Below are positions 1 through 10,800 of a DNA stretch of 53,272 nt, one piece after another. The position numbers and the translations under genes are program-made. The stretch spans positions 1-53,272 of the forward strand of contig CANLXI010000039.1 of assembly GCA_947495035.1 (NCBI GenBank). The letters are read 5' to 3'. The stretch comes from an uncultured Granulosicoccus sp. (GTDB lineage Bacteria > Pseudomonadota > Gammaproteobacteria > Granulosicoccales > Granulosicoccaceae). The stretch's first letter is position 1. The number at the start of each line of letters is the position of its first letter. A model generated the notes under the pieces. That model had not been told where the DNA came from and ran no database searches. It saw only the letters and a program-made list of their open reading frames with translations.

Positions 1-189
1 CGGAACACGGAACACGGAACACGGAACACGGAACACGGAACACGGAACACGGAACACGGAACACGGAACACGGAACACGGAACAAGGAACAAGGAACAAG
101 GAACAAGGAACAAGGAACAAGGAGCAAGGAACAAGGAACAAGGAACAAGGAACAAGGAACAAGGAACAAGGAACAAGGAACAAGGAACC
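1..189. repeat. Heptanucleotide tandem array, 27 units
   Basis: Perfect period of 7 bp over 189 bp: 12 copies of CGGAACA followed by 15 copies of AGGAACA, including one AGGAGCA variant and a final AGGAACC. The switch from C to A at unit position 1 happens once, which suggests two separate expansions. The array may extend beyond the window start. It lies upstream of the protease island; a second heptamer array lies just after the TPR gene at 12744. It is non-coding: a 7-bp period shifts frame at each unit. Confidence 0.97.
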
Positions 190-462
190 GTGAGCTTATC
201 GGACAGCGAAAGGGCTTTTCCAATCGATTTGCCATGCAATTACTGCAGAAATCACGGTCGATCTGACCAGGGTAGGGTGGCTGTTCGATACGTTCAGCAT
301 TCCAACTATCCATTGGGATAATCGAGCTCCATGCTTGCCATTCCGAGGTTATAGTGGGTTGCGACTTGAAGGCAGACATGACCAAAGCGCACGATGATCG
401 GAGTCATCAGTATGCAGCACTCCGTTCGGATACTGCCAAGACCACCAAGGGAGAAAGCCACC
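190..462. other. Intergenic leader of the protease island
   Basis: This stretch between the heptamer array and the trypsin-like gene carries no gene I can support. The long minus-strand frame through 306-1007 has no recognisable protein features and is antisense to the protease. A promoter for the downstream operon is expected here, but I see no convincing -35/-10 pair. Confidence 0.5.
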
Positions 463-1587
463 GTGAACACCAGAAAAGGGGACATACCGAACACTCGCCC
501 ATTGCACAAGAATATTACCGGACTCCTGTCCATGGGTTTCGCATTGCTCTCATGCATGACGCCTGCCAGCGCCAATGAGAATGTACGCCACATCGCAGTT
601 GATCCTGCCGCTACGGTTACCCCGGCAAGCAGTGAATCAACTGCCGAAGCCGGTCCTCCAACAGATCGAAACCTGACGGAAGACCAATTGTCGGAAGGTA
701 TCCAGGGTGCGCTCGGCATGGGGCCGGGAGTCGACGCAGTTGGTGACGCCGGACATCCGTTTACCACCAAGCGAGCCAGTGCAATGGACAGCCACTCTCC
801 GACTGACGAATATCCCTGGAGCGCAACCGGAAAGTTGTTCATGACCTTCGGCAATAGCCAGTTCGTTTGCACCGCATCAGTCATCAGAAAGGGTCTGTTG
901 GTCTCCGCAGCCCACTGTGTGCACAACTTCGGACAGGAGGAAGCGGGGTTTGCCGACGCGTTGACCTTCGAACCCGCTCGCCACGAATTTGCAAGACCAT
1001 TTGGCACATGGACGGCATCTCAATGGTGGATACCACAGTCCTACTTCGATGGAAGCGATACCTGCCTGCCTGAAGCACCCGGGGTTGTCTGTGAGAATGA
1101 TGTCGCAGTGATCGCCATCGCGCCGCAGCAGGGAACGTATATTGGCGATATCACCGGCATGTACGACTTCAATGACGGAGTCGACGGTAACGGCTACGGC
1201 TATGTCGATTTTCTGGGAGAGAAGAGCACTCAGATAACACAGCTGGGATATCCATCGGCGGATTTCGATGGCGACAAGATGATCAGGACCGATTCTCTTG
1301 GCTATCAGGACTCTCCCGGCAATGTTGTCATCGGCTCGAACCAGACCGGCGGCTCCAGCGGCGGTCCCTGGCTGCAGAACTTCGGGGTGAACTCTTCCTT
1401 TGGCGGGACACCTGCCACTGACGATCTCCCCAATCAGGTTGTCGCCACCACCAGTTGGGGTTTCACTTCAGATACGGTCAAACTGCAAGGAGCATCCCGC
1501 TTTTCGAAAAACAGCACTTACACGACAAAATCGAATATCCGTTCTCTGGTGGATGAGGCTTGTGAAACCATACCCGATCATTGCTGA
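463..1587 (+). CDS. Exported trypsin-fold serine protease (S1, V8-like)
   Basis: A predicted secreted or periplasmic serine endopeptidase of 374 residues. The chosen start is GTG at 463, preceded by AAGGGAGA at suitable spacing. It opens with a basic n-region, a hydrophobic stretch and an AxA-type cleavage site (TPASAN). The upstream in-frame ATG at 394 would bury this signal, so it is less likely. The catalytic triad is visible: His151 in VSAAHCVHN, Asp213 in ENDVAVI and Ser299 in GGSSGGPW. These motifs fit the glutamyl endopeptidase/trypsin family. The substrate is unknown. The META-domain gene starts 18 bp after its stop, and the gene opens an island of further proteases, so it may be a processing or effector protease. 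Export means it would not meet the cytosolic caspases directly unless compartments mix. Confidence 0.88.
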   Translation: MNTRKGDIPNTRPLHKNITGLLSMGFALLSCMTPASANENVRHIAVDPAATVTPASSESTAEAGPPTDRNLTEDQLSEGIQGALGMGPGVDAVGDAGHPFTTKRASAMDSHSPTDEYPWSATGKLFMTFGNSQFVCTASVIRKGLLVSAAHCVHNFGQEEAGFADALTFEPARHEFARPFGTWTASQWWIPQSYFDGSDTCLPEAPGVVCENDVAVIAIAPQQGTYIGDITGMYDFNDGVDGNGYGYVDFLGEKSTQITQLGYPSADFDGDKMIRTDSLGYQDSPGNVVIGSNQTGGSSGGPWLQNFGVNSSFGGTPATDDLPNQVVATTSWGFTSDTVKLQGASRFSKNSTYTTKSNIRSLVDEACETIPDHC

Positions 1588-1605
1588 AGCGGCTCCACGA
1601 CACTG

Positions 1606-2019
1606 ATGGAATCGATCAAGGAAGCTTGCAGGCTTGCATTTACATGCCTGATTCTTCTCCCAGCCACCTTGCCGGGCCTGTTGTCAGCTCAGGAGGGCCT
1701 GTTGGACATTGACGCCCTGCAAGGTCGCTGGACACTGTTGTCAACCGACACAACGAAGAACAATGCCGGATCAGAGCTCTGGTTCGAACTGCAAGGCACA
1801 CGTATTTCCGGTTTTGACGGGTGCAACCATTTTGGTGGAGATCTCTCATCTTCTCGACCACTGATACGGTCCCAGCGCGGATGCGAGGGTGAGCGGCCTG
1901 AGTTCCCACTGGACCTGTCGAAGCCGATGGCACAGCTGGGCATCGCAAGCCTGGAGGGCAATGAATTGACGCTGCCATTGACAGGTTCAAAGGGGGTAGC
2001 GATCTTCATCAGACAGTAG
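1606..2019 (+). CDS. Exported META-domain (HslJ-like) protein
   Basis: A 137-residue protein with an N-terminal signal peptide (hydrophobic segment about residues 8-26, LLSAQ cleavage region). One META domain follows: it starts at LQGRWTLLS and carries the characteristic glycine-rich GFDGCNHFGG turn, with a second Cys in the SQRGCEG segment that could form a disulfide. Family members such as HslJ are small outer-membrane or periplasmic proteins linked to stress or novobiocin resistance; no enzymatic activity is known. It lies 18 bp after the trypsin-like gene and 32 bp before the subtilase, so the three are probably co-transcribed. No strong ribosome-binding site is seen, so translation may depend on coupling to the upstream gene. 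Confidence 0.8.
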   Translation: MESIKEACRLAFTCLILLPATLPGLLSAQEGLLDIDALQGRWTLLSTDTTKNNAGSELWFELQGTRISGFDGCNHFGGDLSSSRPLIRSQRGCEGERPEFPLDLSKPMAQLGIASLEGNELTLPLTGSKGVAIFIRQ

Positions 2020-2051
2020 TTTCCATCCATGGTTGCATTTGGAGAGTCGAT

Positions 2052-4259
2052 ATGACCAGAGTCATGGTCCACACATTCCACGAACGAGAGCAAGGAATAG
2101 CGGCGACTGCCCTGACTGCCACGACCGCTGTTACCGACAGCTATCAGGTCGGTGAGCTCGAACCCGCGCAGATAGATAATCTCGAGGCGCAGGGGCTGAT
2201 TGTCGAGGTTCTCGACCAACCAGCCCAACCCTTGCCTAGAGGCACTGCCCGTAAACCTTCACAGCTGGAGAACCTGAACGCCTCGTCGGCATCGTCTTCC
2301 GAACTCCAGAACCCTGCCATCGAACGAACAGGAGGCGCTGAGGAGTTCTATCTTGTCATCCCGGACACCCTGACCAGCGAATGGCGCGACATACTCGCGC
2401 GGCACACTGTGACAATTCTGGAACGAGTGGGGGCTGACAGCTATCTGGCGCGTTTACCGGTGCATGAGGTCGGATCTGTTCGAGCGTTGTCCTTTGTCAG
2501 TGCAGTGCGTGAAGTCGAGCCGTTGGCAACAGGTTCTGAGGGTACCCGGGAGTCCAGGTCTCGTGCTCTGTCAGCAGGGATTCTGACCATGGACATGATT
2601 GTCCGAACATCGGTACATATGGACGCGGCACGTGACCTGCTCGATGAGCTGGATCTGAGCATCATCGGGACTGGTCGGCGCAAGATTCGGTTCGAAATTC
2701 CTGCGGGCAGCCCAGCGCTGAGCACATTGCGACATCAAACGGATCTGGTAGAGCAGTTGGCGGATTACACGGAACCTCAGTTGCACAATGACGTGGCACG
2801 GGAATTCATGAGCGTCAGCACCGATGCCTTTCAGGCAAGCCTGACCGGAGCGTCTCAAACGGTCGGCATTGCCGATACCGGACTGGACGACACGCACCCG
2901 GATTTCCACGATCGCCTGATCACGGCCATCGCTCGTGGTCGACAGGGTGACAGCTCGGATCTACACGGTCACGGAACGCATGTAGCAGGGTCGATGCTGG
3001 GATCCGGTGCCGCCTCCGGAGGTCGATTCAAGGGTGTCGCTCCCGAAGCTCGTTTCGTGTTTCAGTCACTGATGGATGCCAGAGGAAGGTTGAAAGGGTT
3101 GCCGGTGGATTTGCAGGACCTCTTTCAGGAAGCATTCGACAATGGGGTGAGGATTCACAACAACAGCTGGGGGGCGAAGGTTGATGCAGAGTATGTTCTT
3201 GATGCCAGGGAAGCGGACGAGTTCGTGTTCGAGAACCCCGACATGCTGATAGTCACATCAGCCGGCAACAACGCTTCTGCCGGGGGTGTCAATGAACCGG
3301 CCGGAATGGTCGATCTGCTTTCCATGGGTTCACTGGGGGCCGGAAAGAATGTGCTGACCGTCGGTGCGTCTCGCTCAAGCCGGCGAGAGGGCGGGCGGGC
3401 ATCCCTGACCTACGGCGAGTTCTGGCCACGAAGCTTTCCAGATGCTCCCATTCGTGATGAGTCCATCAGCGGCGATGACAGCAAGCTGGCAGGCTTCAGC
3501 AGTCGCGGCCCCATGCAAAGCACGCGTATCAAGCCCGACGTGATAGCGCCCGGCACGGACATTGTGTCCGCCCGCTCCGCTGCGGCGCCTGATCGGAACT
3601 ACTGGGGCAATCACGACAACCGATCATACGCTTATCTGGGCGGCACCTCCATGGCATCCCCCCTGGCCGCAGGTATGGCTACTCTGGTGCGGCAGTACTA
3701 TGTGGAACGCAGAGGCCACCAGCCTACAGCCGCATTACTGAAAGCCACCCTGATCAACGGCACACGACGACTGCAAGGCGAGAGCGGTACATTGTGGCAG
3801 GAAGCCTTTCCCAATCCTCATCAGGGGTTCGGGGCACTGAACTATCAGACAACCGTACCAGACGTCGAACCCTTCGATCTGGAGTTCATCGACCTGCGAA
3901 GATCCGCTGGTGAAGGCTTTACACGCTCCGGAGCGAGGAACCGGTTTGCAATCGATGTGGATGACACCCGTGAGTTGCGCGTGTGTCTGACCTATACCGA
4001 TCACCCCGGAAGAAGTTGCCAGAACGGCCTCAGCCTGTTCGTTGAACGTCCCGATGGACAGAAGCTGTTGAGCAATGCGCAGCGTGTTACGCAGCTTGTC
4101 AGCCCAGACAGTGTCAATAATGTACAGATTGTCCGCATTCAGACACCCGATAAGGGCCGATACAGCGTGTTCGTACAGGCCAGAAACATCCTGTTTCCCA
4201 ATCAGGATTATTCACTTGTTGTTACGGGAGATTTCAGCTCGCCGCTCAGGGCATTCTGA
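2052..4259 (+). CDS. Subtilisin-like serine protease (S8)
   Basis: A 735-residue subtilase. The start ATG is preceded by GGAGA at good spacing. The triad is complete: Asp275 in IADTGLDD, His307 in HGHGTHVAGS and Ser533 in GGTSMASP; the oxyanion-hole Asn is in SAGNNAS. Residues 1-250 form a long N-terminal region with two alpha/beta segments that could be an I9-like inhibitory propeptide. The C-terminal 150 residues look like a beta-sandwich (P-proprotein or similar), common in S8A proteins. No signal peptide or membrane segment is evident, unlike the two genes upstream, so the protein may be cytosolic or leave by another route. It sits between the exported trypsin/META pair and the caspase genes, 169 bp before the first caspase. 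Confidence 0.92.
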   Translation: MTRVMVHTFHEREQGIAATALTATTAVTDSYQVGELEPAQIDNLEAQGLIVEVLDQPAQPLPRGTARKPSQLENLNASSASSSELQNPAIERTGGAEEFYLVIPDTLTSEWRDILARHTVTILERVGADSYLARLPVHEVGSVRALSFVSAVREVEPLATGSEGTRESRSRALSAGILTMDMIVRTSVHMDAARDLLDELDLSIIGTGRRKIRFEIPAGSPALSTLRHQTDLVEQLADYTEPQLHNDVAREFMSVSTDAFQASLTGASQTVGIADTGLDDTHPDFHDRLITAIARGRQGDSSDLHGHGTHVAGSMLGSGAASGGRFKGVAPEARFVFQSLMDARGRLKGLPVDLQDLFQEAFDNGVRIHNNSWGAKVDAEYVLDAREADEFVFENPDMLIVTSAGNNASAGGVNEPAGMVDLLSMGSLGAGKNVLTVGASRSSRREGGRASLTYGEFWPRSFPDAPIRDESISGDDSKLAGFSSRGPMQSTRIKPDVIAPGTDIVSARSAAAPDRNYWGNHDNRSYAYLGGTSMASPLAAGMATLVRQYYVERRGHQPTAALLKATLINGTRRLQGESGTLWQEAFPNPHQGFGALNYQTTVPDVEPFDLEFIDLRRSAGEGFTRSGARNRFAIDVDDTRELRVCLTYTDHPGRSCQNGLSLFVERPDGQKLLSNAQRVTQLVSPDSVNNVQIVRIQTPDKGRYSVFVQARNILFPNQDYSLVVTGDFSSPLRAF

Positions 4260-4428
4260 CCTGCTGATTCGGATGAGTGACGACATCTGTAGCTCACAGG
4301 TCCACCAACAGGGCAGCGATCAACTCTCGGACAGCTTGGCAGACTCGACTAAAGTTCAACTCAAATGACTCCGCCAGAGGGCGACAATTTGCGACCCTTG
4401 GGTGTGTTCCGAGCTCTCGAGAGACATC

Positions 4429-7400
4429 GTGTCAAAACTATTCGTCTTGCAGGTAGGAATCAACGCCTATTCTCCCCAGGTCGGTGCCTTGTTGGGCTGT
4501 GTCAATGACGTCCACAACATCCGCGATTATCTGTCCGAGTGTTCTGGAAACTCGGTGGAGGCAGTGCAGCTACTGGATGAAGACGCAACGCGCGCCAATG
4601 TAATCACGGCCTTTCGCGAACACCTGTGTCAGGCGAAGGAGAATGATCAGGTGTTGTTTCATTACTCGGGCCATGGGGCTCGCTGGCGATCCGCACCTGA
4701 ATTCAGACAGTGGAACCCGGGCGGCTGGGACGAAGGCCTGGTCCTGTTCGATAGTCGCGGAGGCAACAGCTTCGATCTGGCAGACAAGGAACTTGCCATC
4801 CTGCTCTCGGAAGTGGGCCGCCAGCAAGCGAACATCTCTGTGCTGCTGGATTGCTGCCATTCAGGCACAGCAACTCGAAGCATGGATGATTTCGCGCTGA
4901 ATCGGGTCAGACAGACCCATCAGGTGAACGACCCAAGGCCACTGGAGTCGTATCTGGATGGTTATTACCAGCAGTTGCTGGACAAGGGCCAACCGCTTCG
5001 TCGACCCGGTAGTCGACACATCCTCATGGCCGCATGCGAACGCAAGCAGAAAGCATGGGAAGGACACGATCATCAGGGTGTGTTCAGCCAGGCACTCCTC
5101 GAAGTGTTGCGTGGCAAGGATCAGGATCTGGCCTATGCCAATGTCTTTGTTCGCTGCCGCGAACTGGTCAGGAACCGCACCAGCAATCAGGAACCACAAT
5201 TCGAGACCATGGGTGGCTTTCGTGCCTATGACGGCTTTCTGGGCCACACTGCATCCGCTCGCGGAAGGCGCCTGTTCGTGCAATGTCGGAAAGGCCAATG
5301 GCAACTGGACAGAGGCGCCATCTTCGGTTTGCCGACAGCACCGGACAAACCAACGGAAATGGAGCTCTATGCGCCGAACTCGCAACAGAAGCTGGGGCAC
5401 GCTCACACGACACAAGTTGCTGCACAACATAGCATGGTGGATATCGAAGGCTTCATTCCCGACGACCAGGTGCAATACGAGGCCGAGCTGACCAGCATGC
5501 CGGTACTGCGCATGCCGGTCGGCTTGATCGTCGAAGGAGGCGAACACGAAGCGGCAACAATAGATGGCTTACTGACAGACAATGAAGATCTGCTGCGCGA
5601 GTTCGAGCTATTGCGCGATACCTCGGAATCGGTTCGCTACGTCCTGCGCATTGATGCTGGCACATGGCGTCTCGAACGACAGGCAAACGGCAGCCTCATT
5701 CTGGGTGCTAGCGGCGATCAGCAAAAATCCGCCGAGCATGTACTGAATGGCTTGAATCATATTGCTGACTGGGAACGACTGCTGCAATTGCAGAACGACA
5801 GTACGGAGATGGATCCGGCGGTCGTCGATTTCAGATTGACGGAATGCCCTGAAGGTGGCGTGGAGGCCACGGTGGATGGCGATGAATTCGTCTTCAATGT
5901 GCACGGCAGCGGCAACGGGGGCTCGTATTTTCGAGGAAAACTCACTGCCAGCAACCAATCCGATCAGGAGTTGCACTTTGCGCTGCTCGGTATGGAAGAA
6001 GACTATGCAGTGTATATCCCGTTCAATGAGGCCATTGAACCTACCGATGCCAGCTTCGAATTCGTCTATCCCATGCAGAAGGAAGACTCGTCAGGCGAAC
6101 TGGAGGATTCCCCTTACATCTATCCGGTATTGCCTGAGGAGAAGCGGGAACAGACCTTCTTCTACAAATTGCTCGTCAGTACCGAACGTATCGATCATCC
6201 GATTCTTGAAAGGTCACCACTGGATGGGCTGGGCAGTATCAAGGAATTTTCTGACACTGGTAGCAAGTCGGCACGAGGAGGCTCTTTCGGACCACCGCCA
6301 AGGCGCAAGAAGGTCTTTGCCAACGAGTGGTTTACCAGAACGATCACTGTCCGCCTTGTGCGAGCAGTTGACGAAGTACGGCGCAACCAACCACTGCAAC
6401 TGGCTGACGGTCAGATCACCATCACCAGTCATTCTGACTTTCGCGCCAATGTGGCACTGGAAGCTGCGGAACCTGCCACACGCGGTGTTGGATCATCCGA
6501 CACAGGGTTCACTCATGCTCTGGAACAAACCGGCTCCACACTGCTCAATTTCAGTCGTACTCGTGGAGAGGACTGCAGCGTTCTCGAACTGTCTGCCATC
6601 GAAAACGATGCCGACTTGCGGGAAAACCCGCTTCTGATTGAACTGAATACGCAGCTTGCGCGCAACGAATTCATTCTCCCCATGGTGTTCGACGGTGAGA
6701 ACATGATAATCGCCGGTCAACCGCAGAAAGACGAGCAGGGCAATGTTCTCGTCGAACTCGATCATATACCCGAAACACCCAACAGAAAGCGGAGTCTTGG
6801 CAAAGCGCTCAAACTCTACTTCTTCAAGTGCGTTCTGGGCAAGGAGAGTGTGAACAAACTGAGCTGGGTGGAATTCCTGGCAGACGGCAAAGTGACTCGA
6901 CACGAAAAAGGCGTTCGCGAACATCTTGACGGCAAGACAAAGGTGCTCGTATTGATTCACGGCATCATTGGCGATACGAAAAACATGGCCGAAGCCTTGC
7001 CGCATATCAGTGTAGGCGACAGCACATTGAAAGATACCTTCGATGCCGTGCTGACCTACGACTACGAGAACCTGAATACACCGCTGGAATCAACAGCCAG
7101 CACTCTCGGAGCATTGCTCGAGAATGCGGGTCTGCACAAGGACGACCATGTGAACGTCACGCTTCTGTCCCACTCGATGGGGGGACTGATATCTCGCTGG
7201 TTCATCGAGCAGTCAGGCGGCAATGAGGTCGTCGATCATCTCGTCATGTGCGGCACTCCAAACAGTGGTTCACCGTTTGGTCACGTCGGCTCGGTTCGCT
7301 CCGTGGCATCGATGCTGGGCTCCTTGACAATGTCGACCTTTCCTGCGACAGCACCATTCCTTGCCTCGGTACTGTACAGCCTGAATGTCACCCGAAAGCT

Positions 7401-7740
7401 CACACCCACTCTGGAACAGATGCAACCCGGCTCAGCATTCCTTGCCAGGCTGGCACAGTCGCCCGACCCGGGCATTCCCTATTCGATAATTGCAGGTGAT
7501 GTCTATCAATACGACGAGGAAACTGATGGCTGGGTCGCGCGACTCGTGAACAAGGTAGGGCAGGGTTACCTGTTCAGTCAGCTCTATTCGGACGCTCCAC
7601 ATGATATTGCCGTCGAGGTTGCCAGCATACAGAGTGTGGTCGAACATGCCACCACCTACAAACAGACGGTTCCATGTCACCACATGAATTACTTCGTTTC
7701 CAGCTACGGGGTTGCCGCATTGGGCAAGCTTCGCTGGTAG
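4429..7740 (+). CDS. Caspase-like protease fused to an alpha/beta hydrolase
   Basis: An 1103-residue fusion. Residues 1-280 are a caspase-like (C14) domain: the opening strand LFVLQVGINAY, His82 in HYSGHGAR and Cys143 in LLDCCHSGT give an intact His/Cys dyad. The middle (about 290-880) is mainly beta and contains a segment, GSYFRGKLTASN onward, resembling domains attached to other bacterial caspases; an acidic GGxDE loop sits in the caspase part. The end (about 910-1103) is an alpha/beta hydrolase: VLVLIHGIIGDT oxyanion strand, nucleophile Ser916 in LLSHSMGG, and a late His pair at 1084-1085 (VPCHHMNYF). GTG 4429 is preferred because GAGAG precedes it and the fold begins at once; GTG 4402 is an in-frame alternative with no good ribosome site. 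A cut by the caspase domain could release or activate a lipase/esterase; that is inference. Confidence 0.9.
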   Translation: MSKLFVLQVGINAYSPQVGALLGCVNDVHNIRDYLSECSGNSVEAVQLLDEDATRANVITAFREHLCQAKENDQVLFHYSGHGARWRSAPEFRQWNPGGWDEGLVLFDSRGGNSFDLADKELAILLSEVGRQQANISVLLDCCHSGTATRSMDDFALNRVRQTHQVNDPRPLESYLDGYYQQLLDKGQPLRRPGSRHILMAACERKQKAWEGHDHQGVFSQALLEVLRGKDQDLAYANVFVRCRELVRNRTSNQEPQFETMGGFRAYDGFLGHTASARGRRLFVQCRKGQWQLDRGAIFGLPTAPDKPTEMELYAPNSQQKLGHAHTTQVAAQHSMVDIEGFIPDDQVQYEAELTSMPVLRMPVGLIVEGGEHEAATIDGLLTDNEDLLREFELLRDTSESVRYVLRIDAGTWRLERQANGSLILGASGDQQKSAEHVLNGLNHIADWERLLQLQNDSTEMDPAVVDFRLTECPEGGVEATVDGDEFVFNVHGSGNGGSYFRGKLTASNQSDQELHFALLGMEEDYAVYIPFNEAIEPTDASFEFVYPMQKEDSSGELEDSPYIYPVLPEEKREQTFFYKLLVSTERIDHPILERSPLDGLGSIKEFSDTGSKSARGGSFGPPPRRKKVFANEWFTRTITVRLVRAVDEVRRNQPLQLADGQITITSHSDFRANVALEAAEPATRGVGSSDTGFTHALEQTGSTLLNFSRTRGEDCSVLELSAIENDADLRENPLLIELNTQLARNEFILPMVFDGENMIIAGQPQKDEQGNVLVELDHIPETPNRKRSLGKALKLYFFKCVLGKESVNKLSWVEFLADGKVTRHEKGVREHLDGKTKVLVLIHGIIGDTKNMAEALPHISVGDSTLKDTFDAVLTYDYENLNTPLESTASTLGALLENAGLHKDDHVNVTLLSHSMGGLISRWFIEQSGGNEVVDHLVMCGTPNSGSPFGHVGSVRSVASMLGSLTMSTFPATAPFLASVLYSLNVTRKLTPTLEQMQPGSAFLARLAQSPDPGIPYSIIAGDVYQYDEETDGWVARLVNKVGQGYLFSQLYSDAPHDIAVEVASIQSVVEHATTYKQTVPCHHMNYFVSSYGVAALGKLRW

Positions 7741-7816
7741 ATACCTGCGAGACGGGCATTACGGGCTACTTCGCAGAATATTCGCTGGATTGGTTTACAG
7801 AGGATTCGACCAGATC

Positions 7817-10800
7817 ATGTCAGTTTCCGGTAGCTCGTTTCGTCCACCATCGCAGCGACATCCTGAACGCAATCGCTGGGCGATCATCGTTGGCATCACG
7901 GAATACCAGGATGAGAGCCTGAACCTTGCTTATGCGCACAGGGACGCGGAGGAACTCTACAACCTGCTATTGACGCCAGCCGGCGGAGCATTCGAACCAG
8001 ACAACATCTGCTTGCTGACCAATCCGGTAAGGTTTCCCGCGGCGAAGGAGGCAACACGCGACAATATCCTGGCCGCCTTGCGCAGCTTTCTCAAGAAACC
8101 AGCAAAGGAAGATCTGGTTCTGATCTATTTTGCCTGTCATGGGGCACCGGATCCTGATCGCCGAAACGTTGTCTATCTGCTGGGTCATGACACCGACCCT
8201 GCCGACATAGCAGCAACTGCGATACCCATGAGTTCGATCAAGATCGCACTGTCAGACAACCTGCACGCCGAGCGCGTCGTGCTGATCGCCGATACCTGCC
8301 ACAGTGCTGCCGTGGGAGGGGATCATCTGACACGAGGTGTCGGCGATGCTGCTATCGTCAATGCCTACCTGGATGAGCTCGGCAAGTCCACGAAAAGCTT
8401 CGCGTTGCTGAGTTCGGCGGAAACCAATGAGTCGTCCCTCGAGGCAGAGCGCTGGGGAGGCGGGCATGGAGTCTTTACTCATTTCCTGTTGGAGGGACTG
8501 CGAGGCAAGGCGCAAAGAAACGGCGTGGTCCCCGTTGGTGTACTGTTTGAATACGTGCGTCGGGAAGTCATCCGGGAAACCGGAGAACGGCAGCATCCTG
8601 TCATCGGCAACAATGACTTTGATCGGGATCTGCCACTGGCCATCGTGGGAGGGCTCAATGCCCGAGAAGACTATCGGTTGGGATGTTGCCTGAATCAGCT
8701 GGGCTGGCTACTGAACGAACCGGAACGATTCGAGTATGCCAAGGAACGATTGCAAGAGGCACTGGCCACTGCGCATCGGTACCGCGAGAAGATGCCCGAG
8801 GCCCTGTTTCAACTGGGACTCGCGGACGCCTCTCTCGGGCATCATGATGCAGCGGCTGCCGCCTTTCGGCGCGGGATCGAGGACGACGAAGCCCAGTCTT
8901 TACCGGAACTTCATTTTCATCTGGGCCTCTCTCTGGCAAGACTGGGCAGGAACAATCGTGCAATAAACTCGCTGAGACAGTTCCTGGCATTGCGACCAGC
9001 AAGTCCGGACGCTCAGTGGATACGACTGTTCATCGAACGGATCGCCAGTCTCGGTCAGCGTTCCAGACAGATTCGAATTCTGCTGATCGGCATCAGCGAG
9101 TATGCGGATTCAAAACTGACATTGAAAGGTCCGGCCAATGATATCCGCCGTTGGAAGAGCCTACTGAGTGATCACTATCAGATTCCTTCGACTTGCATTG
9201 AAACGCTGCAAGACAGGCATGCAGACCAGGAAGCCATCATGAAGGCATTGGCTCGACTTGCTTCAGAAGCAAATGCCGGCGATCAGGTGCTCTTCTATTT
9301 CTCCGGCCATGCTCATCAAGGAGACGAAAAAGAGCAATACCTCATTCCCTACGATTACCAGCAGAATCATCCCGGCTGCATCTCTGCCAGACAATTGCAC
9401 GACTTCGCCAACGCAGCTGCCGACAAACAGGCTCAAACCACTGTGATTGTCGATTCGCATGCAACCGCAGGCTTTGTGGTTCTGGCCAACCGAGACGCGC
9501 GCTATCGACTGATGCTCGGAACCAGTCCGGAAATGCTCGCCTACGAGAGCCTGGATACCGACGCCCAGGTCGTCGGGCAATTTACCCATGCACTTGTGAC
9601 TCGGCTCGCCGAACATGAGCCGACGACACCACTTGCGCGTGTGTTGCAGGGTGTTACCGATGCCTTGATTCAGGCACCCAATGTTCAGGAGCCCATTTTC
9701 ATCGACGTCAAAGAGAACTTCAGCGATCCGCTGCTTGAGAATGCAGACAACCTTGATGAGTTTCTCGATGCGCATGCCTTCAGTATGCGTCAGAGTTATG
9801 CTGATCTTGATGTCAGAGAAATCCTGGATGGTTTTGATCGAATTCGAACTGGCAAGGTTTGCTCCTTTCCTCAACTTGAACTGAGCTATGGAAGAGCCTT
9901 GCTCGAGAAAAAACAGTTTCACCGCGCCCTTGAAGCTTGTCTGGGTGTGTCTGTAGAGCACGGCTCGGCACTACCAGAAGCTGATCTGTACCTGTCCATG
10001 GCAAAACTTCACACTCAGGATTACCGTGGGGCCAGAAGCAGTCTTCAGGAATACGCCGGAAGTGACACGGCAATCAAGGAGAATCTGAAGGTGCCGCTCG
10101 AGATCATGCAGAACCTGGGCAATCAATGCAAGCATGCTCTGGTGGTAGGGATAGACAGGTATCCGGCAGCGACCAATTTGCGCGGTGCGTGCAATGACGC
10201 AAGACTGATCGAACACCTGCTTGTGAAAAAGTTCCGTTTCGCGGCTGACAATGTGACACTGCTACTTGACGATGAAGCAAGCCGAGACGCAATTGAACGA
10301 CATCTCACCAGGCTTCTACAACGAGCGACGGATGAACCAGCCTTGTTCTATTTTGCCGGCTATGGGTCACATACGACGGAGGGTGATCCGACACTCGTTC
10401 CGGCCGATCATGGACTGGCCGATCACTCGGTTGATATAACCTTTTCCGAGTTGGCTGCGAAGGCTAAGGGGACAAATCTCGTGACAATCCTCGATGCCGG
10501 TTGGCAACGAGGTGTGCAATTGCCCTGGGGCCGAGCATGGGGAAGTCGCTTCCTGCCTCGGTCCAGTGTCAGACCGTTCAACCGGGGTCTGCGGGAAGCG
10601 ACTCCAGACAGGGGACATGCACAGGATTACCGAGAAACTGATTTGTCCTGGGGCCCGCAACGCGACAAGGTGACCAGCTTCATCGAAGGTACAAGGATTG
10701 GCCGTGTATCGATCTTTCATGTTTCATTGCAATCCCTGTACGGCATGCCTCCCGGTGATGGAGGCGAGACGGTGGTGGAAGCCGAATTCGACACCGAAAC

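Noticed and set aside
1..189. Possible CRISPR array
   Set aside because: There are no spacers; the units are 7 bp and contiguous. The same holds for 12787-13053 and 28289-28393.
306..1007. 233-codon minus-strand frame
   Set aside because: It is antisense to the trypsin-like protease, whose triad and signal peptide are clear; no family or ribosome site on the minus strand.
4861..5547. 228-codon minus-strand frame
   Set aside because: Shadow of the caspase-hydrolase gene; no protein features.
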